Shown here piece by piece: positions 20,241-28,946 of a stretch of DNA of 64,000 nt (its first letter is position 1; every line of letters begins with the position of its first letter). Source of the DNA: Pseudomonas gingeri (GTDB lineage Bacteria > Pseudomonadota > Gammaproteobacteria > Pseudomonadales > Pseudomonadaceae); the NCBI RefSeq assembly GCF_013385425.1, contig NZ_JACAQA010000001.1, positions 1 through 64,000 on the forward strand, in the 5' to 3' direction. Below the pieces are notes generated by a model. The model saw only the letters and a list, made by a program, of their open reading frames with translations. It was not told the DNA's origin and searched no databases. The position numbers were made by a program, and so were the translations under genes.

Positions 20241-20998
20241 GTCAGTTGGAAAAAATCTACGGCGTCCATGCCGTAGAGGCGTTGTTGCGTCATCACCCGA
20301 AACGCGTCAAGCAGATCTGGTTGGCCGAAGGCCGCAGTGATCCGCGGGTCCAGGTGTTGCTGGGGCTGGCCGCGGAAAACCGCGTGTCGGTCGGCCAGGC
20401 CGAACGCCGCGAGATGGATGCCTGGGTCGAAGGCGTGCACCAGGGCGTGGTGGCGGACGTGAGTCCGAGCCAGGTCTGGGGTGAGGCAATGCTCGACGAA
20501 CTGCTCGATCGCACTGAAGGCGCACCGTTGATCCTGGTGCTCGACGGCGTGACCGACCCGCACAACCTGGGTGCTTGCCTGCGCACCGCCGATGCGGCGG
20601 GTGCGTTGGCGGTGGTGGTGCCCAAGGACAAGTCGGCGACCCTGACGCCGGCGGTGCGCAAGGTGGCTTGTGGCGCGGCGGAAGTGATTCCGCTGGTGGC
20701 GGTGACCAACCTGGCGCGGACCCTGGAAAAACTCCAGCAGCGCGGCCTGTGGGTTGTCGGCACGGCGGGCGAGGCAGAGCAGGAGTTGTACCAGCAGGAC
20801 CTGACCGGCCCGACCATCCTGATCATGGGCGCCGAAGGCAAGGGCATGCGTCGCCTGACCCGCGAGCATTGCGACTACCTGGTGCGCCTGCCGATGGCCG
20901 GTAGCGTCAGCAGCCTCAACGTCTCCGTGGCCACCGGCGTGTGTCTGTTCGAAGCGCTGCGCCAGCGCAGCGTCAAGGCCGCCACCAAAAAGGCCTGA
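20237..20998 (+). CDS. rlmB: 23S rRNA (guanosine-2'-O-)-methyltransferase RlmB
   Basis: A SpoU/SPOUT-family enzyme that methylates G2251 of 23S rRNA. An N-terminal substrate-binding domain (GVHAVEALLRHHPKRVKQIWL) precedes the knotted catalytic domain with the three SpoU motifs: DPHNLGACLRTADAAGA, ILIMGAEGKGMRRL and LPMAGSVSSLNVSVATGVCLFE. Length 253 is normal. Coupled to rnr by a 4-base overlap. Confidence 0.96.
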   Translation: MSQLEKIYGVHAVEALLRHHPKRVKQIWLAEGRSDPRVQVLLGLAAENRVSVGQAERREMDAWVEGVHQGVVADVSPSQVWGEAMLDELLDRTEGAPLILVLDGVTDPHNLGACLRTADAAGALAVVVPKDKSATLTPAVRKVACGAAEVIPLVAVTNLARTLEKLQQRGLWVVGTAGEAEQELYQQDLTGPTILIMGAEGKGMRRLTREHCDYLVRLPMAGSVSSLNVSVATGVCLFEALRQRSVKAATKKA

Positions 20999-21015
20999 TC
21001 CGCACCTCCCTTGCA

Positions 21016-21095
21016 GGAGCCGGCTTGCTGGCGATGAACGATTACGCGGTCTTCCTGAAGCACCGCGGCGTCTGCATCGCCAGCAAGCCGGCTCC
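21016..21095. repeat. REP-type inverted repeat downstream of rlmB
   Basis: The 21-base arms GGAGCCGGCTTGCTGGCGATG (21016-21036) and its exact complement (21075-21095) enclose an imperfect inner hairpin, so the whole 80 bases can fold into one long stem. This is a different REP family from the CTTCGCGGGCAAGC type found elsewhere in the window. The adjoining 21096-21184 shows nothing further. Confidence 0.8.
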
Positions 21096-21184
21096 CACAG
21101 TGATCGCATTCACCTCGGTTGTGATTCAAGGGTCAAGGCGGCGGTGCTTGTTGCGATGGGTTGTTCAAATAATCACCAATTGTC

Positions 21185-21213
21185 TTGCGCCCCTCGCCCC
21201 CCTTCTCTACAAT
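21185..21213 (+). promoter_or_regulatory. Sigma-70 promoter of the rpsF operon
   Basis: TTGCGC (21185-21190) and TACAAT (21208-21213) with a 17-base spacer, followed by a ~110-base leader. The leader could hold a ribosomal-protein control site, but I see no clear structure. Confidence 0.6.
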
Positions 21214-21332
21214 TGCGCCCCTTGCCGTGATGGCTGGCGCATCCGTGCCTACTCCAGGCAAGACACACAAGTGTCATTCACTCCTTGTCTGACCGTTTTT
21301 GAGCGGCAGGCTACAACCCGTAAGGAGCATTC

Positions 21333-21755
21333 ATGCGTCATTACGAAATCATCTTTTTGGTCCACCCGGATCAAAGCGAACAAGTCGGCGGCATGGTAGA
21401 GCGTTACACCAAGCTGATCGAAGAAGACGGCGGCAAAATCCACCGTCTGGAAGATTGGGGCCGTCGTCAACTGGCCTATGCAATCAACAATGTTCACAAG
21501 GCTCACTACGTGATGCTGAACGTTGAATGCACTGGCAAGGCCCTGGCCGAGCTGGAAGACAACTTCCGCTACAACGATGCTGTGATCCGTAACCTGGTCA
21601 TCCGTCGCGACGAAGCCGTTACCGGCCAGTCCGAGATGCTCAAGGCTGAAGAAAACCGCAGTGAGCGCCGTGAGCGTCGCGACCGTCCTGAGCACTCCGA
21701 CGCCGATGGCGTTGAGGGTGATGACAGCGACGCCAGCGATAACGCTGACGAGTAA
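21333..21755 (+). CDS. rpsF: 30S ribosomal protein bS6
   Basis: S6 binds S18 and 16S rRNA in the platform of the small subunit. The N-terminus [21 protein letters not shown] and the [12 protein letters not shown] motif are diagnostic. The last ~35 residues are an acidic/arginine tail ending SDASDNADE, longer than in E. coli and usual in pseudomonads; such tails can be modified by glutamate ligases. First gene of the rpsF-rpsR-rplI operon. Confidence 0.98.
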   Translation: MRHYEIIFLVHPDQSEQVGGMVERYTKLIEEDGGKIHRLEDWGRRQLAYAINNVHKAHYVMLNVECTGKALAELEDNFRYNDAVIRNLVIRRDEAVTGQSEMLKAEENRSERRERRDRPEHSDADGVEGDDSDASDNADE

Positions 21756-21783
21756 TCCACGGACCTTTTGAGGAGCCAATTAC

Positions 21784-22014
21784 ATGGCACGTTTCTTCCG
21801 TCGTCGTAAATTCTGCCGCTTCACCGCTGAAGACGTGAAAGAGATCGATTACAAAGATCTCAACACCCTGAAAGCCTACGTATCCGAAACCGGCAAAATC
21901 GTTCCAAGCCGTATCACCGGTACCAAAGCTCGTTATCAGCGTCAGCTGGCCACCGCTATCAAGCGCGCCCGCTTCCTGGCCCTGCTGGCCTACACCGACA
22001 GCCACGGCCGCTGA
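21784..22014 (+). CDS. rpsR: 30S ribosomal protein bS18
   Basis: S18 pairs with S6 in the 30S platform. The 76-residue sequence [13 protein letters not shown]...[17 protein letters not shown] is typical. A GAGGAGCC ribosome site precedes the ATG; the gap to rpsF is 28 bases. Confidence 0.98.
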
Positions 22015-22050
22015 GACCGGGCAGTCGACACGCAGTAAAGGATTGAATGC

Positions 22051-22953
22051 ATGCGCGCCTTAGCTGGTTTCATCATGCGCGGACGTATGCAGGCCATGCT
22101 CGTCGTGGCCGGATCTGCGGCATTGCCGCTGTTGTTCTGGTTGAGTGCCGCCGCCGGGTGCCTTGTGCTCCTGCGGCGCGGTTCGGACGCCCTTGGCGTC
22201 ATTGGTCTGGGTGTGTTGTCGGTGCTGCTGTTCTGGCACTTCAACATCCAGAAAGACCCCACGGCCCTTCTGGTGCTGCTCGGGTCTTGCAGCCTGGCGC
22301 TGGTTTTACGCGCCGGCTACTCCTGGAACCGCGTGCTGCTGGTCAGCATGGCAGTAGGGTTGGTATGTGCGGTGAGTCTGGGGACGATTTTCAGTCCCTT
22401 CATCGAAGGGTTGGCGCAGACGTTTGAACAAGTCGTGCCGCTGGCCCTCGGTGAGGTCTACCAGAAGTTGTCGGTAGATCAGCGAGCGTTCCTCGCGTCA
22501 CTGGCCGTGCCCCTCTTGATCACCTCGACGGCGATCTCGCTGCAGGTCTTTAGTGTGATGTGCCTGATTCTTGGGCGCTATTGGCAAGCGTTGTTGTACA
22601 ACCCCGGTGGTTTCGGACGCGAGTTTCGCGAAATCCGGATCCCCAAGAAGGTGGCGCTGTCGCTGCTGGCCATCATGTTTGTCGCGCCGTTTATCGGCCT
22701 GCATGCATTGATTCTGTTGCCGCTGTGCAGTGTTCCCCTGGTCTTCGCCGGCCTGTCCCTGATTCACGGGCTGGTGGCGAAGAAGAAACTGGCCAGTTTC
22801 TGGCTGGTGGGGATGTACGTCACGCTCGTGCCATTCATGCACTTGCTCGGTCCGTTGCTCATGGTATTGGCCATTGTCGACAGCCTGATTGATTTTCGCG
22901 GACGCCTGGCGTCGAAAGAGGCCGATAACGGTTCCGCGAACGGTGAAGGTTAA
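22051..22953 (+). CDS. Polytopic membrane protein of unknown function within the rpsF-rplI operon
   Basis: A 300-residue protein with about eight hydrophobic helices spread over its whole length, a basic N-terminus and a short polar C-terminal tail. I see no catalytic or transport signature. It lies between rpsR and rplI, where pseudomonads usually carry such a gene. Bacillus has the multi-spanning YybS (DUF2232) near its rpsF/rplI genes, so a distant relationship is possible but unproven. An ATG at 22075 is an alternative start; 22051 is closer to the GGATTG purine stretch. Confidence 0.75.
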   Translation: MRALAGFIMRGRMQAMLVVAGSAALPLLFWLSAAAGCLVLLRRGSDALGVIGLGVLSVLLFWHFNIQKDPTALLVLLGSCSLALVLRAGYSWNRVLLVSMAVGLVCAVSLGTIFSPFIEGLAQTFEQVVPLALGEVYQKLSVDQRAFLASLAVPLLITSTAISLQVFSVMCLILGRYWQALLYNPGGFGREFREIRIPKKVALSLLAIMFVAPFIGLHALILLPLCSVPLVFAGLSLIHGLVAKKKLASFWLVGMYVTLVPFMHLLGPLLMVLAIVDSLIDFRGRLASKEADNGSANGEG

Positions 22954-22972
22954 AAGTTAAGAGGATTTCCAC

Positions 22973-23419
22973 ATGCAACTGATCCTTCTGGAAAAAATCG
23001 CCAACCTGGGCAACCTGGGCGATAAGGTAAACGTTAAGGCCGGTTACGGTCGTAACTACCTGCTGCCATTCGGCAAAGCCACCGCTGCGACCGCTGCCAA
23101 CCTGGCTGCGTTCGAAGAGCGTCGTGCCGAGCTGGAAAAAGCCGCAGCAGACAAGAAAGCTTCGGCTGAATCGCGTGCCGCCCAACTGGCTGAGCTGGAA
23201 GTGACCATCACTGCCACCGCCGGTGACGAAGGCAAGCTGTTCGGTTCGATCGGCACCCACGACATCGCTGATGCCCTGACCGCCTCCGGCGTTGAAGTGG
23301 CAAAAAGCGAAGTTCGTCTGCCGAACGGCACCATCCGCAACGTGGGTGAATTCGACGTGGCCGTGCACCTGCACGCCGAAGTCGAAGCAACCGTACGCGT
23401 TGTCGTGGTGGCTGCTTAA
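22973..23419 (+). CDS. rplI: 50S ribosomal protein bL9
   Basis: L9 is an elongated protein at the base of the L1 stalk. The N-terminal rRNA-binding domain starts [22 protein letters not shown] and ends [11 protein letters not shown]. The long connecting helix and the C-terminal domain ([17 protein letters not shown]) follow. Length 148 is normal. The gap of 19 bases after the membrane protein contains AGAGGA as ribosome site. Confidence 0.98.
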   Translation: MQLILLEKIANLGNLGDKVNVKAGYGRNYLLPFGKATAATAANLAAFEERRAELEKAAADKKASAESRAAQLAELEVTITATAGDEGKLFGSIGTHDIADALTASGVEVAKSEVRLPNGTIRNVGEFDVAVHLHAEVEATVRVVVVAA

Positions 23420-23466
23420 GCAGTACCCAATCGTCTGGCGACTTGCGCGCCAGGCGGTTAACATCG

Positions 23467-23499
23467 GGCACGACTCTGTTCATTCAGGTCGTGCCTTTT
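23467..23499 (+). terminator. Intrinsic terminator after rplI
   Basis: GGCACGAC (23467-23474) pairs with GTCGTGCC (23488-23495), followed by TTTTGTTTTTT. It ends the rpsF operon before dnaB. Confidence 0.8.
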
Positions 23500-23545
23500 G
23501 TTTTTTGGTAACGTCCTTTTGCAAACCCCCTGATTCCAAGTGGCC

Positions 23546-24943
23546 ATGAACGATATCTCCGCTCCCGAGCAATACGACCTGCAAACCGCCGCGCTGAAAG
23601 TGCCGCCCCATTCCATCGAGGCCGAACAGGCCGTGCTCGGTGGTCTGATGCTGGACAACAACGCCTGGGAGCGCGTGCTCGATCAAGTCTCGGACGGCGA
23701 CTTCTATCGACATGACCACCGCCTGATCTTCCGCGCCATCGCCAAGCTGGCCGATCAGAACATGCCGATCGACGTGGTGACCCTGGCCGAGCAGTTGGAC
23801 AAGGAAGGGCAGACCTCCCAGGTCGGCGGCCTGGGTTACCTGACGGAACTGGCGAAAAACATTCCGTCGGTGGCCAACATCAAGGCCTACGCCGCGATCG
23901 TTCGCGAGCGGGCGACCCTGCGCCAGTTGATCGGCATCAGCACCGAAATCGCCGACACCGCGTTCAACCCGCAAGGTCGGACCGCGGCGGAGATTCTCGA
24001 CGAGGCCGAACGGCAGATTTTCCAGATCGCCGAAGCGCGGCCCAAGACCGGCGGTCCGGTCAGCGTCAACGACCTGTTGACCAAGGCCATCGACCGGATC
24101 GATACGCTGTTCAACACCGACAACGCCATCACCGGCCTGTCCACCGGCTACACCGACCTCGACGAGAAGACCAGCGGCCTGCAACCGTCCGACCTGATCA
24201 TCGTCGCCGGTCGTCCGTCCATGGGCAAGACCACCTTCGCCATGAACCTGGTGGAGAACGCGGTACTGCGCAGCGACAAGGCGGTGCTGGTGTACTCCCT
24301 GGAGATGCCAGGCGAATCGCTGATCATGCGTATGCTGTCCTCCCTCGGCCGGATTGACCAGACCAAGGTCCGTGCCGGTCGCCTGGAAGACGACGACTGG
24401 CCACGGCTGACCTCGGCGGTCAACCTGCTCAACGACCGCAAGCTGTTTATCGACGATACGGCCGGTATCAGCCCGTCGGAAATGCGTGCGCGGACCCGTC
24501 GCCTGGTGCGTGAACACGGCGATATCGCCCTGATCATGATCGACTACCTGCAGTTGATGCAGATCCCCGGTTCCAGCGGCGACAACCGGACCAACGAGAT
24601 TTCCGAGATCTCCCGGTCCCTCAAGGCCCTGGCCAAGGAATTCAACTGCCCGGTGGTGGCCCTGTCCCAGCTCAACCGTTCCCTGGAGCAGCGGCCGAAC
24701 AAGCGCCCGGTGAACTCCGACCTGCGGGAATCCGGAGCGATCGAGCAGGACGCCGACGTAATCATGTTCGTGTACCGCGATGAGGTCTATCACCCCGAGA
24801 CCGAACACAAGGGCATCGCCGAAATCATCATCGGCAAGCAGCGTAACGGCCCGATCGGTTTTATCCGCCTGGCCTTTATCGGCAAGTACACGCGCTTCGA
24901 GAATCTGGCGCCGGGTAGCTACAACTTCGACGACGACGAGTAA
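23546..24943 (+). CDS. dnaB: Replicative DNA helicase DnaB
   Basis: The hexameric 5'-3' helicase of the replication fork. The N-terminal primase-interacting domain (SIEAEQAVLGGLMLDNNAW) is followed by a RecA-like motor with Walker A AGRPSMGKTTFAMN, Walker B LIMIDYLQLM and the LSQLNRSLEQRPNKRP motif. There is no intein. A GTG at 23540 and the ATG at 23546 are both usable; neither has a strong ribosome site. The gene converges on the toxin-like pair with a 46-base gap. Confidence 0.96.
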   Translation: MNDISAPEQYDLQTAALKVPPHSIEAEQAVLGGLMLDNNAWERVLDQVSDGDFYRHDHRLIFRAIAKLADQNMPIDVVTLAEQLDKEGQTSQVGGLGYLTELAKNIPSVANIKAYAAIVRERATLRQLIGISTEIADTAFNPQGRTAAEILDEAERQIFQIAEARPKTGGPVSVNDLLTKAIDRIDTLFNTDNAITGLSTGYTDLDEKTSGLQPSDLIIVAGRPSMGKTTFAMNLVENAVLRSDKAVLVYSLEMPGESLIMRMLSSLGRIDQTKVRAGRLEDDDWPRLTSAVNLLNDRKLFIDDTAGISPSEMRARTRRLVREHGDIALIMIDYLQLMQIPGSSGDNRTNEISEISRSLKALAKEFNCPVVALSQLNRSLEQRPNKRPVNSDLRESGAIEQDADVIMFVYRDEVYHPETEHKGIAEIIIGKQRNGPIGFIRLAFIGKYTRFENLAPGSYNFDDDE

Positions 24944-24989
24944 GGGCGTTACGCCGAGGACCGGACTTGGGGGCGTTGTCCCTTTGGCG

Positions 24990-27900
24990 CTAATGGCTGC
25001 GCGGTAAAATCTCCAGCGTACGAATCTGTTCCCAGGTGTAACCGTGATTCAGGCGTAATTCGTCGAACTCGAAGATGGCTTGGCTGGCGAACAGGGCCGT
25101 GATGAAGTAGCGATTTTTTTCGATGCGCCCGTCACGGCCCTTGACGTCAACCGCAAATGCGACCGACTCCACGTTGTAGCCTGTCGCGGCTTGTCGAATG
25201 GGAACCCCGTTGCGGTATTCGTAGCGCGTATTGATTCTCGACAGGATGTTATCGCCGGACAGGCAGGGGGCGGCCGGTTCTGGTCGGTCGTCGCGAAAGC
25301 GGATCAGGTCATGCGTGGAGTCCTGCCGGACCGCGGTCGCGAAAGGGTCCCGGCGATGGTGGCTGACGATCAGCGGAATCAGCATGCCGCCATAAACCCC
25401 CAGTATTTCACCTCTGCGCAGGTAATGCCTGGCGGAAACCAGAAACCTCCCGACCAGATGCTCTTCTTGCGCAGAGCGCAGGTCGTCGTGTTCGAATCGG
25501 GCTATTTCCAGCTTGTCTTCGTAGAGTTGTGCGACCTTTTCATAGCCTTGCCATTGCAGATAAGGAACGATTTGTTGAGCGCGAGCCTTTGACTGGCGGC
25601 TCCCTTCAGCCTTGGAGTAGTGAATGGCGAGAATGGTCATGGGGTACCCGTCCAGGTCACGCAAGGGATAGCGACCGTTGTCGACGCGGTCGTAGGTGAG
25701 GGGGGAGTTCAAATGGGTTCGGTAGGATTTTCGGCTGCGCATGCGCTGTCGTTCAGCTTCCGTGAAGGTCTTGTCATCGCCCGGGCTGGACGGCGTAGCG
25801 CCGTGTTTCTGGACCGACAGGCTGCCTCCCGGTGTGAGGTCGGGGGGCTCAGTGCCTTGAGGCAAGACCCACTCACCGTCAGTCTTGCGTTGCAGTAACG
25901 GTTGATAAAAGCTGTAGGGCGTCTTGGCGTTCAACAGTCGCCAGCCCTCGGGGGCCTGCCTGACCGGATAGTAGCGGTCACCGTTGCGGATGTAGTGCAA
26001 GTGAGCATGGGCGGCCAGGGGCTTGGTGTGGAGATTCCAGTAAATGCCGCCGTTGCGCAGCTCCAGGCCCGACACTGTTGTTCCGCGCACGGCGAAGCTC
26101 TCCGGGACCCGCGTGCTGGTGTTTGGCTCTGGCTGCCCTGGTGCATGGTTCGGGACGCGCAGGGCCGGCGTCTGGCTGCGTAATGTCGAGGCGTTCCTGA
26201 AGACGGCCTGTTTCAGGTCCATCGCCGCGCGCTTTTCGTCCAGGCTTATATCGAGTGTGCTGTTCAGGGCTTGCTGCGTCAGTTTCGGCATCGCCAGCCA
26301 GACGCTTGTGTACAGGTCCTGCAGACCGGATAGCGTACTGCCCTGCTGGTCTTGAAGTTGGTAGAAAGCGCCCGTTTTCTTCAGGCGCCTGTAGGTCAGG
26401 CTGTCGTGCTCACCGATGGCCTCCAGGGCGGTGTCGATGTCTGGGTCCCACAGTTCAAGACGAATATCCTGCGGCCAGGTTTCCAGGGTTTCCAGCAGTG
26501 AGAAAGCCAGTCGATCACTTTGCTGAGTGTGTGGCCAGCCCGGATAAAGGCCTTCGAACACCCGTGAGATGCGAACCTGCTCCAGGGCTCGCTCAATCTC
26601 CCTTTTTAGCGTCGGCTCTGTTTCGGGCGCGCCTTGTGCCTGTATGTCCAATGAGAAAATAACATCGGCCAGATGACTTTTGGGGAGTTCGGCGTGCACT
26701 TGGCGTATTTGTCGTTGCGGTGCTGTGTCGGGTTGTTCTGTCTCGATATACAGGTGTTCGAGCAGGGCCAGGCTTTTCAGTTTCGCCTGGGCCACCAGCT
26801 TCAGCGCCAATTGGTTCAGTTGCTCAAGAGGCGCAATAGTGTTCTCCAGCAACGAGTCGATATCTTCCTGGTCGAGCGCCTCGAGCACCACGTTGAGCAG
26901 CGTTCCAGCCATTCTCATACCCGCGCCATACTGGACAGTCACCTGCGAACCACTGCGCAAGATCTCCAGCATTTTGTCCCTGGGCCATCCGGGCAGTCTG
27001 GTCAGCAGATATAACTGGATCCTGGGAGACAATTCCGAGACCACGTTGCCCTTGGCCCGCTCGAGATCGAAGTGCTCGATTTCCTGGAGGATCCACAGGC
27101 GCTTGAGGCTATCGAGCAGCAGGGGTGGTGTCCGACGGCTGTAGTGATGAATCTGTCGCAGCGTGTAAAGGTGTGTGCCGCTGAACGCCAGGGCAGCGTT
27201 CGCAAGCGATTCGGACAGTCTGGCGGCGCGTGGCCCCAGGCGTGCGATCAACTGCTGTTTCGACCAGGTCAGGACTTTCTCGTGGATCGTCCGCCAGGCT
27301 CCGACGCCGTTGTGCCGCAGGGGGGGCGAGTACACGTCCGGATAACCGATCAGCACGATATGCCAGCGGTCGGTGTCTTCATTGTGCTCGACCTTGTAAT
27401 ACTGCTGGTCCAGTTTCAGGACGGTAGCCTGCGCCCATGGGTACAAGCCCAGTGAGTTTGCCTGCCAATGCTCATCGGATGGCTTGATCGCTGATTGATA
27501 AGGTGTCAGGTCGGGCTTCCAAAGGCGCGTGCGGCCCTGAAAACGGACACGGATCAACTCGGGCAGCCCGTCTACCACGGTGGCTGTCCGGCTGTTTGTC
27601 ACCGTCTCGGCCACATTCAGCAAATGGATCAATCCGGCGTTCACTTCCCTGGGGCTCCAGATAAAGAGGTCCTGATAGACAGTGGCTGCGAGCTGGCTGC
27701 CTGGCGGTGTCAGCAGGGTCTGGCGGAATCGGGGAATGAAGTCCTTCAGGCCGAACAGCAGGTCCAGGCGCGCCGTGTGGTATTCATCCAGCAATTGTTC
27801 GCGTGTTGTGGCATTGGCCTGTGCGCTGGGGGGCGCCAGTCTGCCGACGTCGCTTTCAAGGCGTTGCAGTCGCTGCCAATGAATCTCTTCGAACAGCTCG

Positions 27901-28946
27901 CCTTCAATCCTTGAAAGACTGATGAGACGCCTCAACTGGGCAGGCGAGCGTCCACTGGCGGCTTTGCTGATCTTTGCCGTCAACAGGCTGCCCTGATAGT
28001 CAATCGGCATGAGTCGGCTGATCCATTGCCGGAAATCCGCCGAGCGCATGTGTTCCAGGTAATCCTCTTGAAACTCGACAAGGGACGGATATTCCTTGAG
28101 CGCGGACTCGGGGTGTCCAGGACAGTAGATGGCGCAGGGGCCGGTGTTGTCGTCCGGATCGGAAGCGAAATGAATGACTCCGGGTAACGTGTGGCCGAGC
28201 CATTTGACTTGTTGATAGCGCGGAAGCTTCCCGGTTCTTTTTCTGATGGGCAGCAGAAAGTATTTCAAGCGGGCCGCACACGCGTCGGAGATGTCGTTTT
28301 TCATGAAAGCCATCCATAACGAAACGTTGAATCGGCTCCACTCATGGTGCACAAAATGCTCGCGCTTGTTATCGAAGAGGATGATCTCGTCGGCTGGGCG
28401 GTCCAGGTCCAGTATCTGCTTGAGGTGATGGTGGTATTTCAACCCGAGGTCGAGATGGCGACAGAACCGGGCAAACGTCTTGGGAGTGAGGCTGCTTTTC
28501 AGGCCTGCTGCTTTTCCCGAGGGGTAGATGGCCGATCCGCTGCCGAAAGCGTTGTCGTGGGTTTCCCATTCCTCGAAGTTGTAAAGCGCGGCTTCCAGCA
28601 ACGAGTGTTCGGGACTGGCGTCGTAGATGGGGATACCCAGAAAGCTGTCCTTTTTCCAGCGTTTGGCCAGGGTGGCGACCTGCATGTCGGTGAGATCGCG
28701 GGAGAGGGGGCTTATGCCGAGTTCCAGAATGGGCTCGGCAAAGATCTCCAGGCTTTTGAGTGGGCTCAGTATGTTCCTGACAAGGAGCCTGGACGCATTG
28801 TTTTCCTGCATGGCCGAACGCAGTCTGGCGTATTGTTCGGCGGTGGCGTTTTTCAGCCAGGCCGGCAGGCGGGACCTGATGAAGGTGGCGTGGGGCAGCG
28901 CCTCGGGATCGTTTTCTTCCGACGTCGTGGGCATGGCGCGGCTCAT
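24990..28946 (-). CDS. Giant dermonecrotic-toxin-like (DUF6543-type) protein with SET-like C-terminus, gene 2 of pair
   Basis: A 1318-residue protein. The N-terminal ~400 residues (LPAWLKNATAEQYARLRSAM, then EAALYNFEEWETHDNAFGSGSAIY) align by eye with those of its upstream neighbour and resemble the dermonecrotic toxin domain (DUF6543) common in P. fluorescens. Middle regions share further blocks such as YSPPL..NG.GAWRT.HEK and YDRV.NGRYPLRDL. The C-terminal 155 residues contain RRGEILGVYGGMLIP, SGDNILSRIN, TGYNVE and DELRLNHGY, a pattern like the SET methyltransferase fold, but with His where SET enzymes have the catalytic Tyr. No signal peptide is seen. It overlaps the upstream gene by 4 bases (ATGA). 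An ATG at 28934 is an alternative start. The DUF6543 and SET assignments are from memory and need profile searches. Confidence 0.75.
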   Translation of the reverse strand: MSRAMPTTSEENDPEALPHATFIRSRLPAWLKNATAEQYARLRSAMQENNASRLLVRNILSPLKSLEIFAEPILELGISPLSRDLTDMQVATLAKRWKKDSFLGIPIYDASPEHSLLEAALYNFEEWETHDNAFGSGSAIYPSGKAAGLKSSLTPKTFARFCRHLDLGLKYHHHLKQILDLDRPADEIILFDNKREHFVHHEWSRFNVSLWMAFMKNDISDACAARLKYFLLPIRKRTGKLPRYQQVKWLGHTLPGVIHFASDPDDNTGPCAIYCPGHPESALKEYPSLVEFQEDYLEHMRSADFRQWISRLMPIDYQGSLLTAKISKAASGRSPAQLRRLISLSRIEGELFEEIHWQRLQRLESDVGRLAPPSAQANATTREQLLDEYHTARLDLLFGLKDFIPRFRQTLLTPPGSQLAATVYQDLFIWSPREVNAGLIHLLNVAETVTNSRTATVVDGLPELIRVRFQGRTRLWKPDLTPYQSAIKPSDEHWQANSLGLYPWAQATVLKLDQQYYKVEHNEDTDRWHIVLIGYPDVYSPPLRHNGVGAWRTIHEKVLTWSKQQLIARLGPRAARLSESLANAALAFSGTHLYTLRQIHHYSRRTPPLLLDSLKRLWILQEIEHFDLERAKGNVVSELSPRIQLYLLTRLPGWPRDKMLEILRSGSQVTVQYGAGMRMAGTLLNVVLEALDQEDIDSLLENTIAPLEQLNQLALKLVAQAKLKSLALLEHLYIETEQPDTAPQRQIRQVHAELPKSHLADVIFSLDIQAQGAPETEPTLKREIERALEQVRISRVFEGLYPGWPHTQQSDRLAFSLLETLETWPQDIRLELWDPDIDTALEAIGEHDSLTYRRLKKTGAFYQLQDQQGSTLSGLQDLYTSVWLAMPKLTQQALNSTLDISLDEKRAAMDLKQAVFRNASTLRSQTPALRVPNHAPGQPEPNTSTRVPESFAVRGTTVSGLELRNGGIYWNLHTKPLAAHAHLHYIRNGDRYYPVRQAPEGWRLLNAKTPYSFYQPLLQRKTDGEWVLPQGTEPPDLTPGGSLSVQKHGATPSSPGDDKTFTEAERQRMRSRKSYRTHLNSPLTYDRVDNGRYPLRDLDGYPMTILAIHYSKAEGSRQSKARAQQIVPYLQWQGYEKVAQLYEDKLEIARFEHDDLRSAQEEHLVGRFLVSARHYLRRGEILGVYGGMLIPLIVSHHRRDPFATAVRQDSTHDLIRFRDDRPEPAAPCLSGDNILSRINTRYEYRNGVPIRQAATGYNVESVAFAVDVKGRDGRIEKNRYFITALFASQAIFEFDELRLNHGYTWEQIRTLEILPRSH

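Noticed and set aside
22051..22953. Single-stranded DNA-binding protein between rpsF and rplI as in Bacillus-type operons
   Set aside because: The product is hydrophobic and multi-spanning, with no OB-fold features.
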